Origin: JBPOFY01 sp049889815
GTDB taxonomy: Bacteria; Verrucomicrobiota; Verrucomicrobiia; Opitutales; Coraliomargaritaceae
Assembly (NCBI GenBank): GCA_049889815.1
Contig: JBMHCR010000028.1
Coordinates: 1 to 64,000, forward strand
DNA length: 64,000 nucleotides
Direction of reading: 5' to 3'
Shown here: positions 1 through 8,046 of the stretch, one piece after another
Layout of the letters: each line of letters starts with the position of its first letter
Position numbering within the stretch: the first letter of the stretch is position 1
The notes under the pieces: model-generated
Database searches by the model: none
Told to the model about the DNA's origin: nothing
Seen by the model: the letters and a program-made list of their open reading frames with translations, nothing else
Translations under genes and position numbers: made by a program

Positions 1-929
1 TAAAACCGTTTCTGAAACCAAAAACCATCAGCCACACTACAGGCCAACACCTGCTCCAAAGCCTGGTTCACTCTGCGCGCACAGACCGCACGATCGCTCA
101 AATCGACGTCCGCTGGGAAATCAACGCTCTCGAAACGCACACACCAGCGGCTCGGACCCGTCTTAAATAGGGCTGCGCTCAGCATCGGCGCTTTTGCACG
201 GCGCATAAAGAGCCCCGGCAACGGCATCGTCGTGACCTCGTGGCCCATGAACGGCACAGATGGCCCCTCGCGCATTTTTTGATCGGCTAACACCGCCAGC
301 AAACCACCGCCCCGCACGAAATCAACGGGCTTGTGAAAGCCATCACGGCGACTGTAGAGCGTCGCACCCCGCGCCTGCCGCTGCTTGCGATACCAGCGAT
401 CGAGGTAAGTATTGTTGAGTGGGCGGTACATTGCCCCAAACTTAAACGTAACACCCAAGCGAGCCATTAAGGGGGCAAGGTTCGAAAAAGCCTCCCACGG
501 TCCCATGTGTGCGAGAACGAGAATCGCACCCCGCTCCTGCGCCAAGGCTGCACGAAGCGTATCCAGTCCCTCGATCTGAAGATAGCCTTGCAGCTTTTCA
601 GCTGGCAATTGTGCCAGACGGATCCCCGACAATAAATTCGCACCGCTGCGCATAAATACGGTTCGAACCTGCTGCTCAATCGGTATGCTGGGTGCGGCTT
701 GCCCCTGCGCCGCCAACCATTCCTGCACTACTTCTAGATTTTGGTGCACGGTCGCACGGCGACGCTTCAAACACTTCCAACAACACCAGCCTAGGGCACG
801 ACCGACCCACTCATTCGCCCGCACCGGCATGCGTTGCAAACTACTAATGAAAGCACGCGCCAACAGGTACTCGAGCCACTTTTTTGGGCCTTTAAAACGG
901 TCAGCTTCGGATTGATTCGCTTTAGACAT
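1..929 (-). CDS. LpxL/HtrB-family lysophospholipid (lipid A) acyltransferase, partial
   Basis: This is an inner-membrane acyltransferase that would add a secondary acyl chain to the lipid A precursor, or to a related lipid. The frame starts at the ATG at 929-927 and runs off the left edge, so the C-terminus is missing; about 309 residues are visible, close to the usual family length. The catalytic HX4E motif reads HMGPWE (His141 to Glu146), followed by the family-typical MYRPL around residue 168. A short hydrophobic stretch lies near residues 20-30. It sits 116 nt downstream of the ELM1-family gene on the same strand, so the two may form an envelope or LPS operon. The family is clear; the acyl donor and position are not. 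Confidence 0.88.
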   Translation of the reverse strand, partial: MSKANQSEADRFKGPKKWLEYLLARAFISSLQRMPVRANEWVGRALGWCCWKCLKRRRATVHQNLEVVQEWLAAQGQAAPSIPIEQQVRTVFMRSGANLLSGIRLAQLPAEKLQGYLQIEGLDTLRAALAQERGAILVLAHMGPWEAFSNLAPLMARLGVTFKFGAMYRPLNNTYLDRWYRKQRQARGATLYSRRDGFHKPVDFVRGGGLLAVLADQKMREGPSVPFMGHEVTTMPLPGLFMRRAKAPMLSAALFKTGPSRWCVRFESVDFPADVDLSDRAVCARRVNQALEQVLACSVADGFWFQKRF

Positions 930-1045
930 TTCGCTGAAGATTAAATATCACAGAGAGAAGTTCCACATTATTGTGTGCCCTCTAATTGAATAGAAAACTG
1001 GCACCTCGCTCGTTGTTCACTCCCTGTTTTCAATGCTTTGGCCCA

Positions 1046-1972
1046 TTAGAGTTCCGAATCTCGGATTAGGTCAATAACACGCGCAGCACAGCGCTTGGCT
1101 TCGCAGAACTCTGGGCGTGCCTCACTCGACGTATCCAGCGATTCCCCAAAACGCGCCACATACCCAGCGTCCTCCAAACTCTGAAGCGAACGTACAACCC
1201 GCGATTGCTCCTTCTTACGTGGCACCTCTAAAACCCCAACGCTTGCACCTGCAGTCAAAGCCTCGAAAACCATGGAAACACTGTCCTCACTGACCCAGAC
1301 CAGCTTGCACTCCTGCAGACGCTCCGCCACCCAACCACTCTGTGTTTTTGCGTAGGGCACCACAACAAGATTCGGCTCGTCTAAAGCAAGCAAAGCGGTT
1401 ACCATTGAATCTGGAGTGCGCCGCGACGTCGTCAGTACCCATTGGATCTGCCGACCGAGGCGAAGCACCGTAAGGATTTGTTCAACTAAACGAGCCTCAC
1501 TCCACGAATGATGCGCCGAAGGACCCCCAATCAAAAATAAACCTCGATCGAGCGCAGCATTTTCACCTGGAACTACTGTATTGAGTACACCGTAGGTTCG
1601 CTCGACGTTCAGTCGCTCCTTCGGCTTGTCGTGCTCAGGAATTAGGCATAGATCGAACCAGCAAATCGGTAACGTTGGCGTCATCAAGACAACTGTACGA
1701 CCACCAAAGGCGCGACGGGCTGCCAGTAGCGAAAGGTGCGTGCGATGCCCGGCTCCGATGACCAGATCAGGTGCAGGCAAACCCTTACCAGGCTCGAAAC
1801 ATCCAAGCACCCAATTAAAAAACGATCGAATCCGACTCCCAGCCCGAAAATCGTAACACTCTACCGCTCGAACATCAGCAAGCGCTTGGACCAAACCCGC
1901 AGTTTGCGACTCATGGCCAGCTTTACCATCAACGATCCTCCAAATAACTAAGCTGTCCGATTGATCTTCCAT
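1046..1972 (-). CDS. ELM1-family (mitochondrial fission ELM1-like, DUF1022) putative glycosyltransferase
   Basis: The 308-residue protein matches the ELM1/DUF1022 family, whose bacterial members have a glycosyltransferase-B-like fold and are often found with LPS core genes; no reaction is firmly assigned. Visible family marks are the N-terminal WRIVDGKAGHESQT, a GAGHRTH segment near residue 95, TTSRRTPDSM in the middle, and SEDSVSMVFEA towards the C-terminus, which resembles a nucleotide-sugar binding loop. It has no signal peptide. It precedes the acyltransferase on the minus strand and is divergent from the MenH-like gene with a 78 nt gap. A role in decorating a surface glycolipid is inferred from this neighbour only. 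Confidence 0.8.
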   Translation of the reverse strand: MEDQSDSLVIWRIVDGKAGHESQTAGLVQALADVRAVECYDFRAGSRIRSFFNWVLGCFEPGKGLPAPDLVIGAGHRTHLSLLAARRAFGGRTVVLMTPTLPICWFDLCLIPEHDKPKERLNVERTYGVLNTVVPGENAALDRGLFLIGGPSAHHSWSEARLVEQILTVLRLGRQIQWVLTTSRRTPDSMVTALLALDEPNLVVVPYAKTQSGWVAERLQECKLVWVSEDSVSMVFEALTAGASVGVLEVPRKKEQSRVVRSLQSLEDAGYVARFGESLDTSSEARPEFCEAKRCAARVIDLIRDSEL

Positions 1973-2050
1973 TCAAAGTGAACTTACACCAGTGTTTCTC
2001 TTCGATGCAACCATTTCAAAAAGGGATCAAACCACACTGAGACCAACCGT

Positions 2051-2791
2051 ATGGAGATTTTAGCTGCACACGGATTCACCGGAACTGGCAGTGACTTTGA
2101 ACCTCTTGTCAAAACGATCAAGGCTAGTTGGCTGACCCCAGACCTCCCTGGGCACGCTACGGCTGCGCACTTAGATTGTTCCATACACTCAATGGTCCAA
2201 TTTATTGACATTCAGGCGCGCAAACTTGAGGGCCAATCCAACATCCTCTGTGGATACTCAATGGGCGCCCGCGCTGCTCTACTCCACGCACTCAGACAGC
2301 CCACAAAATGGCGCGCCCTAATCCTTATCAGTGTAAATCCAGGCATTCGGGACGAAGACAGTCGAAACACCCGACGGCGGGAAGATCATGAGTTAGCCAA
2401 AAAAATTGAGCGCGAGGGGGCTCAAAGTTTTTTAAAATATTGGCAGAGCACTCCAATGATTCGAACGCAAAGCTCTATTCCCAGCCAGTCCTTGCGAAAG
2501 ATGCAGGAAAACCGCAAAAACCATACAGCCATCGGGCTCTCAAACAGCCTGAGACAGTTCGGCCAAGGCAGCTTTCCCGATCTTTGGGATCAGTTGAATA
2601 CACTCACGATGCCGATTCTCTGCCTAAGCGGAGCGAATGACATAAAGTATACATCTATCGCCACACAAATAAGTCGGCAGGTCGACAGCGCTCAGTCGAT
2701 CTGCATAGAAGCTGCAGGGCACATGCCGCACCTCGAAAATACGCTGGATAGTGCTGTAGCCATCAATTCATTCTTGCGCCAGTTACACTAA
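2051..2791 (+). CDS. Alpha/beta hydrolase, MenH-like (SHCHC synthase family)
   Basis: The 246-residue alpha/beta-hydrolase most resembles MenH, which eliminates pyruvate from SEPHCHC to give SHCHC in menaquinone synthesis. Evidence is the oxyanion segment HGFTGTGSDF, the nucleophile elbow GYSMGAR with Ser70, a NPGI segment followed by an Arg/Asp-rich cap, the acid near Asp197 in GANDIKY, and His224 in AAGHMPH. The GYSMG-R and FGQGSFPDLW patterns are typical of MenH rather than of generic lipases. No other men genes are visible here, so MenH activity is a family-level inference and a related esterase is possible. Its stop overlaps the convergent lipoprotein gene by 4 nt. Confidence 0.75.
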   Translation: MEILAAHGFTGTGSDFEPLVKTIKASWLTPDLPGHATAAHLDCSIHSMVQFIDIQARKLEGQSNILCGYSMGARAALLHALRQPTKWRALILISVNPGIRDEDSRNTRRREDHELAKKIEREGAQSFLKYWQSTPMIRTQSSIPSQSLRKMQENRKNHTAIGLSNSLRQFGQGSFPDLWDQLNTLTMPILCLSGANDIKYTSIATQISRQVDSAQSICIEAAGHMPHLENTLDSAVAINSFLRQLH

Positions 2792-3345
2792 TCTAAGTCT
2801 GGCAAGGAAGGATCTTTGTAAACGCGCTCTGGAAAATTTTTGAGCGCCTTATGGAGCGACCTCATTGAGCGTTCTTCAGTAAGCTCAATCGCACTGAAAA
2901 CATCTCGGAGCTCGCTCATCCAAAACAAGCGGTCGCTTTCGCTCTCGTAAACCTCAAGCCTTAGGTTCAAACGCGCAAAAAACCCATATGCAGGATCGTT
3001 CCGTTGTTCAAACGATTCATGATACCCATCGATATGGTGAAAGTGCGACGGGTAGCTGCTCACCTTTTTCTTCCATTTTGTGACCACATAAAAATCGGAA
3101 TCAGAATCAACTTCCGTGAACCCACGTTCCCCTAGTATTTCTACAACAGTTGCCTCTGACACGGCTTCGAGTAGCGTTTTATCCGAACGATGAAAATCCA
3201 TCCCGGAAATGAGGGTTTGCTTATACTCAAAACTGCCGAGCTTGGAGAAATTGACCGAAGCAACGAATTCGGCATTCGGATGCGGAGTCGTTGCACATCC
3301 AAACAAAAACAGGGAAATTGGGAGTAACAGGAATCGTAATTTCAT
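2788..3345 (-). CDS. DUF4136-type lipoprotein
   Basis: This predicted lipoprotein has about 185 residues. I chose the ATG at 3345 because it places a short basic and hydrophobic signal peptide directly before the lipobox LFGC (Cys17); a longer start at 3375 would add ten residues in front. The mature domain has the layout of DUF4136 (a small alpha/beta domain whose members are envelope lipoproteins of unknown role), including a DSDFYV strand and a C-terminal helix ending before FPERVYKD. It converges on the MenH-like gene with a 4-nt stop overlap. Function is unknown. Confidence 0.7.
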   Translation of the reverse strand: MKLRFLLLPISLFLFGCATTPHPNAEFVASVNFSKLGSFEYKQTLISGMDFHRSDKTLLEAVSEATVVEILGERGFTEVDSDSDFYVVTKWKKKVSSYPSHFHHIDGYHESFEQRNDPAYGFFARLNLRLEVYESESDRLFWMSELRDVFSAIELTEERSMRSLHKALKNFPERVYKDPSLPDLD

Positions 3346-3417
3346 AGGCACATGCTTGGCAACAGGTACGAACAATTCAAACCTTGTCCCGCTTCATTTT
3401 ACCTTTCACTTTAGGCT

Positions 3418-3504
3418 ATGCGAATCACTAAGCAAGAGCGAACCACACTCTCAATAATACTTCTAATTCTCGCCCTTGCCCTGATCGGCCACTTAATCTT
3501 CTAA
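3418..3504 (+). CDS. Possible 28-residue single-span membrane peptide
   Basis: An ATG-TAA frame of 28 codons encodes a charged N-terminus (MRITKQERTTLS) followed by one hydrophobic helix of about 16 residues ending GHLIF. This is the layout of a type-II anchored micropeptide, or of the anchor segment of a larger ComEA-like protein whose remainder is absent. It lies in the gap between the divergent lipoprotein gene and the end of argH. The preceding TAGG is a weak ribosome site. There is no functional evidence. Confidence 0.3.
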   Translation: MRITKQERTTLSIILLILALALIGHLIF

Positions 3505-3513
3505 AACAAAGCC

Positions 3514-4911
3514 TTATGCTTGTTTCCAATGTGTAATCCTTGCTGCGACCTGCTTAGGGCCTGGCATACCGATCTTTTCTCGAGCGGCCATTGCACGCTT
3601 CAAATCAAAGACTGTATTCCAATCCTTGCCTAGTTGATCGTGAATCTTAAAGACTTCATCATATGGCAATTGATCCAATGGCGTATCTAAGGTTTCCGAC
3701 AATCCAACGAGGGCACCCACCACGTGATGTGCTTCCCGAAACGGAACTCCCTTTTCAACTAGATAGTCGACGACATCGGTAGCCAACAAAGCAGGGTCAG
3801 CAACCGCGGCAGCGCACCGCGCCTCATCTGCGTGAACGTTAGGCAAACAGGCAGCCACGCAGTCCAGCATCAACAGCGTCTGATCCAGAGAATCGAACAC
3901 GGGCGGCTTATCTTCCTGCAGGTCCCGATTATAGGTAAGTGGCAAGCCCTTCACCATTGTAAGGAGCATCTGCAGGTTACCCGTGAGACGTGCCGATTTA
4001 CCCCGGATTAGCTCAAACGCATCGGGGTTCTTTTTTTGCGGCATCAAACTGGAACCCGTCGTAAATGCATCCGGCAGTTTAACGAAACCAAATTCAGCAC
4101 TACTCCAAAGAATAAAGTCTTCAGACAGTCTGGATAAATGCACACCGATGGTTGCACAAGCACCCGCGAAACTAATGAAGGTATCGCGATCACTCACTGC
4201 ATCCATGCTGTTCTGTGTGCATTGCGCATTGCCGTCTACATCCACAAATCCAAGCGCTTTCGCAACAAACTCCCGGTCGATCGGTAAGGTCGTTCCAGCG
4301 ATCGCACCGGAGCCCAACGGACAGTAGTTTGCCTGCGCCTTGACCTCCGCTATCCGCTTCCGGTCACGGTCAAACATCTCAACATAGGCCAACAAATGAT
4401 GCGCCATGGATACTGGCTGCGCCCGTTGCAAATGAGTGTAACCAGGAATGACTATCTTCTGAGTCCGCTCTGCAAGGTCCACAAGCGATGCAATTGTTGC
4501 ATCCAGTGAAGCTGTCAGCTGATCGCAGGCATGCTTAAACCAGAGCCGCATATCGGTCGCGACTTGGTCATTCCGACTCCGCGCAGTGTGCAACTTGGCC
4601 GCTGGAGGCACTCTTTGAGTCAGCGCCTGCTCAATATTCATGTGCACATCTTCAAGAGCTGTGTCCCAAGAAAAATGCCCTGCTTCGATTTCTGCCAAAA
4701 TCGCCTCCAGCCCATTGTGAATCGCATCCCGCTCTTCTTCAGTAATGATACCAACATGAGCGAGCATCGCAGCCTGAGCCTGACTACCAAGCACGTCGAA
4801 GGGTGCAAGTCGTTGATCGAAACTCACCGATTCACCGATGCGCAGCATCAACTCGGCCGGTCCCTCTGAAAACCGACCTCCCCAGGTCACTTGCTTTTTA
4901 TCGTCTGCCAT
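3514..4911 (-). CDS. argH: Argininosuccinate lyase
   Basis: ArgH splits argininosuccinate into arginine and fumarate, the last step of arginine synthesis, in the cytosol as a homotetramer. The protein is 465 residues from the ATG at 4911, which has GGAGAG about ten bases upstream; an ATG six codons earlier is less well placed. The N-terminal WGGRF is the standard ArgH opening, the TARSRNDQVATD segment carries substrate contacts, and the superfamily signature GSSLMPQKKNPD holds the catalytic Ser loop. Length is normal. No other arg gene is adjacent; yyaL lies upstream on the same strand with a 72-nt gap. Confidence 0.97.
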   Translation of the reverse strand: MADDKKQVTWGGRFSEGPAELMLRIGESVSFDQRLAPFDVLGSQAQAAMLAHVGIITEEERDAIHNGLEAILAEIEAGHFSWDTALEDVHMNIEQALTQRVPPAAKLHTARSRNDQVATDMRLWFKHACDQLTASLDATIASLVDLAERTQKIVIPGYTHLQRAQPVSMAHHLLAYVEMFDRDRKRIAEVKAQANYCPLGSGAIAGTTLPIDREFVAKALGFVDVDGNAQCTQNSMDAVSDRDTFISFAGACATIGVHLSRLSEDFILWSSAEFGFVKLPDAFTTGSSLMPQKKNPDAFELIRGKSARLTGNLQMLLTMVKGLPLTYNRDLQEDKPPVFDSLDQTLLMLDCVAACLPNVHADEARCAAAVADPALLATDVVDYLVEKGVPFREAHHVVGALVGLSETLDTPLDQLPYDEVFKIHDQLGKDWNTVFDLKRAMAAREKIGMPGPKQVAARITHWKQA

Positions 4912-4983
4912 GATTCTGCAACTCTCCAACGAGCGCAGCGTTTTGGCAAATCTAAAGCTCAGCTGAAATGCCGCACCTATTTC

Positions 4984-7005
4984 TTACAACCGCGCAATCA
5001 CTGCTTCTAAGTCATCAGTGGGCGCAAAACACTGTGTGCCAACGCAGAGCTGATAGCTGGCAGCTTGATCTTTCACAACTTGTATAAATGTGCGACGCCA
5101 GTGGCGCTTAGTGATCGTGGTAAGAACCACATCGAGCGAGCCACCTGCCTTCACTTTCAACACGGCAATTCCACCAGCGTGCACCGTCGCAGCTTCCAGC
5201 GCGTGTGCCACACCGATTGCAACCTTGAGCGAGTAGTCGCTGTATGCCGGCATGAGCTGCTGGATCTCTTCAGCGTAGCGCTGCTCACCGGTGATTGCAT
5301 ACAAGCCTGCAAGCGCGTGCAGCATCACGGAGTTTCCCGATGGTGTCGCATTATCAAACCACTCCTTACGGCGGGCCACAGGTGTCTCGGCGTCTTCGGC
5401 AGTGAAGTAATAACCGACCGTGTGCTGATCGCTAAAGAGACTGAGCGCGGTGTCCATACAGGCTTTGGCGCGATTCAAATACGCTTCAGAAGCACCCGTT
5501 TCATAAGCATCTACTTTCGCGGCAATCGTGAGAAAGGCATCTGCCGCCAGTGCATAGTCGTGCAAAAATCCGTCTACCTGCGCGCCTGCCTCTTCGTAAT
5601 AAACCGCGCGAATTCGCACGCACCCATCGACTTCCTCGCACAGGGTATCCCAAACAAAATCGGCAGCTTTGCGCGCCCGCTTAAACCACTCACTACGATC
5701 AAAGTAGAAACCAGCATCGGCTAATGCTCGAATCATCAAGCAGTTCCAAGCCGTGCTGATCTTTTGATCCTTGCCGGGCAGCACACGCTCCGCCTCACGG
5801 TGTGCGAGCAATTTCGCCCGCGCGCGCTTGAGTTGTTCACGCACCGCGAAGTCACTTTCTACCAATGCAGGGTTCGTAGTGCCGTGTTCAAAATTACCGA
5901 CAGTCGTGATGTTGTAGGCCGCGCGAATGTCACGCGCATCATCTGAAAGTCCCAACACCTCGTCCACCTGCTCAGGCGTCCAGACATAGTAGCGCCCTTC
6001 TTCGCCTTCGCTGTCGGCATCCAAGGCCGCATAAAAACCGCCACAGGGTGCGCTCATTTCACGCTCCAACCAGCCAACGGTCTCCTCCACGACCGCAGCG
6101 TATAGCGGATCCTTATTATCCAGCCATGCACGGGTGTAAGCATCGATCAACAAGGCATTGTCATAGAGCATCTTCTCGAAGTGCGGAATCAACCAATGCG
6201 CATCCACGCTATAGCGGGCAAAGCCCCCACCGAATTGATCATAGATGCCACCATGTGCCATCGCTCGCAAGGTGTGATGCGTGACCTTATCGATCTGTTT
6301 CGCCAGCTCGGGCTCGTTTACATCCACGGCCTCGGTGTAGCGTAAAGCACGCAGAAAATTCAGCGCCATTGAAGGCGGAAATTTCGGCGCACCACCAAAG
6401 CCACCGTATTGATCGTCATGGTTTCCACAAATGCCCTGCGCTGCTTCGATCAGATTTTTATTGTCCCAAGCCCCGCTGCCGCCACCTGTTGCACCCGCCT
6501 GCGTAGCCGCCAAAATATTCTTCTGAATCGCATCCGCATTTTCAACGAGCTCACCCTTCGAGCGCTGGTAGTGGTCCGAAATACGCATCAATACCTGCGG
6601 CCACGGAATCATTCCATTGCCAAGATCCTTTGGCGGAAAATACGTGCCGCCAAAAAACGGACGACCATCGGATAAACAAAATACATTTAAAGGCCAACCG
6701 CCCTGGTGTTGAATCATCTGCACCGCCTCCATGTAGACCTGATCCACATCCGGACGCTCCTCACGGTCGACCTTCACGCAGATAAAATGCTGATTCATCA
6801 ACTTCGCAATGTAAGGATCTTCAAAGCACTCGTGCGCCATCACGTGACACCAGTGACATGCGGAATAACCAATCGAAACCAGCAGCGGTTTACCCTGCTC
6901 CTCTGCTGCTGCAAGCGCCGCTTCACCCCAGGGATACCAATCTACCGGATTGTCCGCATGCTGCTTCAGATAAAGACTATTTTCACTGGAAAGTCGATTT
7001 GACAT
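4984..7005 (-). CDS. yyaL: YyaL/SSP411-family thioredoxin-domain protein (DUF255)
   Basis: The 673-residue protein joins an N-terminal thioredoxin-like domain (roughly residues 1-165, active site CHWCHVM with Cys50 and Cys53) to a long helical six-hairpin-glycosidase-like region, the architecture of bacterial YyaL and mammalian SPATA20. The substrate is not established; a redox or sugar-epimerase-like role is suggested in the literature of the family. I chose the ATG at 7005 (MSNRLSSENSLYL) because the conserved family region begins immediately after it; a start nine codons earlier exists. It is divergent from lgt with a 137-nt shared upstream region. Confidence 0.9.
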   Translation of the reverse strand: MSNRLSSENSLYLKQHADNPVDWYPWGEAALAAAEEQGKPLLVSIGYSACHWCHVMAHECFEDPYIAKLMNQHFICVKVDREERPDVDQVYMEAVQMIQHQGGWPLNVFCLSDGRPFFGGTYFPPKDLGNGMIPWPQVLMRISDHYQRSKGELVENADAIQKNILAATQAGATGGGSGAWDNKNLIEAAQGICGNHDDQYGGFGGAPKFPPSMALNFLRALRYTEAVDVNEPELAKQIDKVTHHTLRAMAHGGIYDQFGGGFARYSVDAHWLIPHFEKMLYDNALLIDAYTRAWLDNKDPLYAAVVEETVGWLEREMSAPCGGFYAALDADSEGEEGRYYVWTPEQVDEVLGLSDDARDIRAAYNITTVGNFEHGTTNPALVESDFAVREQLKRARAKLLAHREAERVLPGKDQKISTAWNCLMIRALADAGFYFDRSEWFKRARKAADFVWDTLCEEVDGCVRIRAVYYEEAGAQVDGFLHDYALAADAFLTIAAKVDAYETGASEAYLNRAKACMDTALSLFSDQHTVGYYFTAEDAETPVARRKEWFDNATPSGNSVMLHALAGLYAITGEQRYAEEIQQLMPAYSDYSLKVAIGVAHALEAATVHAGGIAVLKVKAGGSLDVVLTTITKRHWRRTFIQVVKDQAASYQLCVGTQCFAPTDDLEAVIARL

Positions 7006-7142
7006 AAGCGGATCAATACGAGCCCGAAGCATTTGTGCAAGAAAAGTGCTCGCAGAAGCACCGCGACATGTCTCCGTGCAAGCATCATTTACATTTTGCG
7101 GATTGCACCCGCTCCGTCGCTAATCGTATACCCTATTTCTCT

Positions 7143-8003
7143 ATGGCAACTGAGAGTAACTATTGGGTGCATGACCTAAGCCCCTTTCTAATCCAATTTC
7201 CGAACAACCCTCTGGGTCTCAAAGGTGTCCCTTACTACGGGCTCTCTTATCTGCTCGGTTTCGTCGCAGCTTGGTGGCTCCTGCGGGTCTACAACAACAA
7301 AGGCAAATATGCAATCGATGCCGATGCCCGTGCCACATTGATGACTGCAGTCATGATCGGTGTTATGGTCGGCGGTCGGCTCGGCTATATGTTGCTCTAC
7401 GCCTTTGACGATTTCATTGCCGACCCAACGCTCATATTCAGAGTCTACGAAGGGGGCATGGCAAGCCACGGCGGCTTCGTCGGTGTGCTCCTCGCGATCA
7501 TCTGGTTCTCCTGGAAACAAAAAAGCAGCATGTTCGCGCTCAGCGATGTGCTCGTAACCGTCGGCCCACTGGGTCTCTTTTTCGGACGCATCGCCAACTT
7601 CATCAACGGCGAGCTCTGGGGAAAAGTGACCACCGTCTCGTGGGCGATCATCTTTCCCAACAGCCCATCAAAATACAATCCCGCTGCTGGTACTATCGGT
7701 CCCGAACCGCGCCACCCTTCACAAATCTACGAAGCCGTCCTCGAGGGCCTGCTCCCCTTCCTCTATTTGCAATGGCGCTTCTGGAAAACCAAGCCGACGG
7801 TCGGCCAACTGAGCGGTGAGTTTCTCATCTTCTACGGCGTCACCCGCATTATTTGCGAGATCTACCGCGAACCCGACGCCGATCTCATCCTCGGTCTCAG
7901 CCGTGGACAGTTTTACTCGACCTTCATGATACTTGCGGGTGTTGGGATCATTTTCTGGGTGAGGCGGAAGAACACCGCGGATTCAAGCTCCCCTCGACCA
8001 TAA
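7143..8003 (+). CDS. lgt: Prolipoprotein diacylglyceryl transferase
   Basis: Lgt transfers diacylglycerol from phosphatidylglycerol to the lipobox cysteine of prolipoproteins in the inner membrane. The 286-residue protein has about seven hydrophobic segments. It shows the family marks GRLGYMLLY, EGGMASHGGF, the Lgt signature GRIANFINGELWG with its essential Arg and Asn, and RHPSQIYEA. The ATG at 7143 is preferred; an upstream start would add 36 mostly polar residues unlike the family. Several predicted lipoproteins in the window would be clients. It runs towards the beta-galactosidase gene 43 nt away, though no functional link is evident. Confidence 0.95.
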   Translation: MATESNYWVHDLSPFLIQFPNNPLGLKGVPYYGLSYLLGFVAAWWLLRVYNNKGKYAIDADARATLMTAVMIGVMVGGRLGYMLLYAFDDFIADPTLIFRVYEGGMASHGGFVGVLLAIIWFSWKQKSSMFALSDVLVTVGPLGLFFGRIANFINGELWGKVTTVSWAIIFPNSPSKYNPAAGTIGPEPRHPSQIYEAVLEGLLPFLYLQWRFWKTKPTVGQLSGEFLIFYGVTRIICEIYREPDADLILGLSRGQFYSTFMILAGVGIIFWVRRKNTADSSSPRP

Positions 8004-8046
8004 CAACTCGACATCACTTCCCTAAGCAGATTCTACTCTGCACACG

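Noticed and set aside
3346..3361. Second sigma-54-like site, AGGCACATGCTTGGCA
   Set aside because: GG and GC are spaced by ten bases but three consensus positions fail, it overlaps the start of the lipoprotein gene, and the only downstream frame is a doubtful micropeptide.
5065..5724. 219-residue antisense frame inside yyaL
   Set aside because: No family, no start context, and the opposite strand encodes a clear conserved protein.
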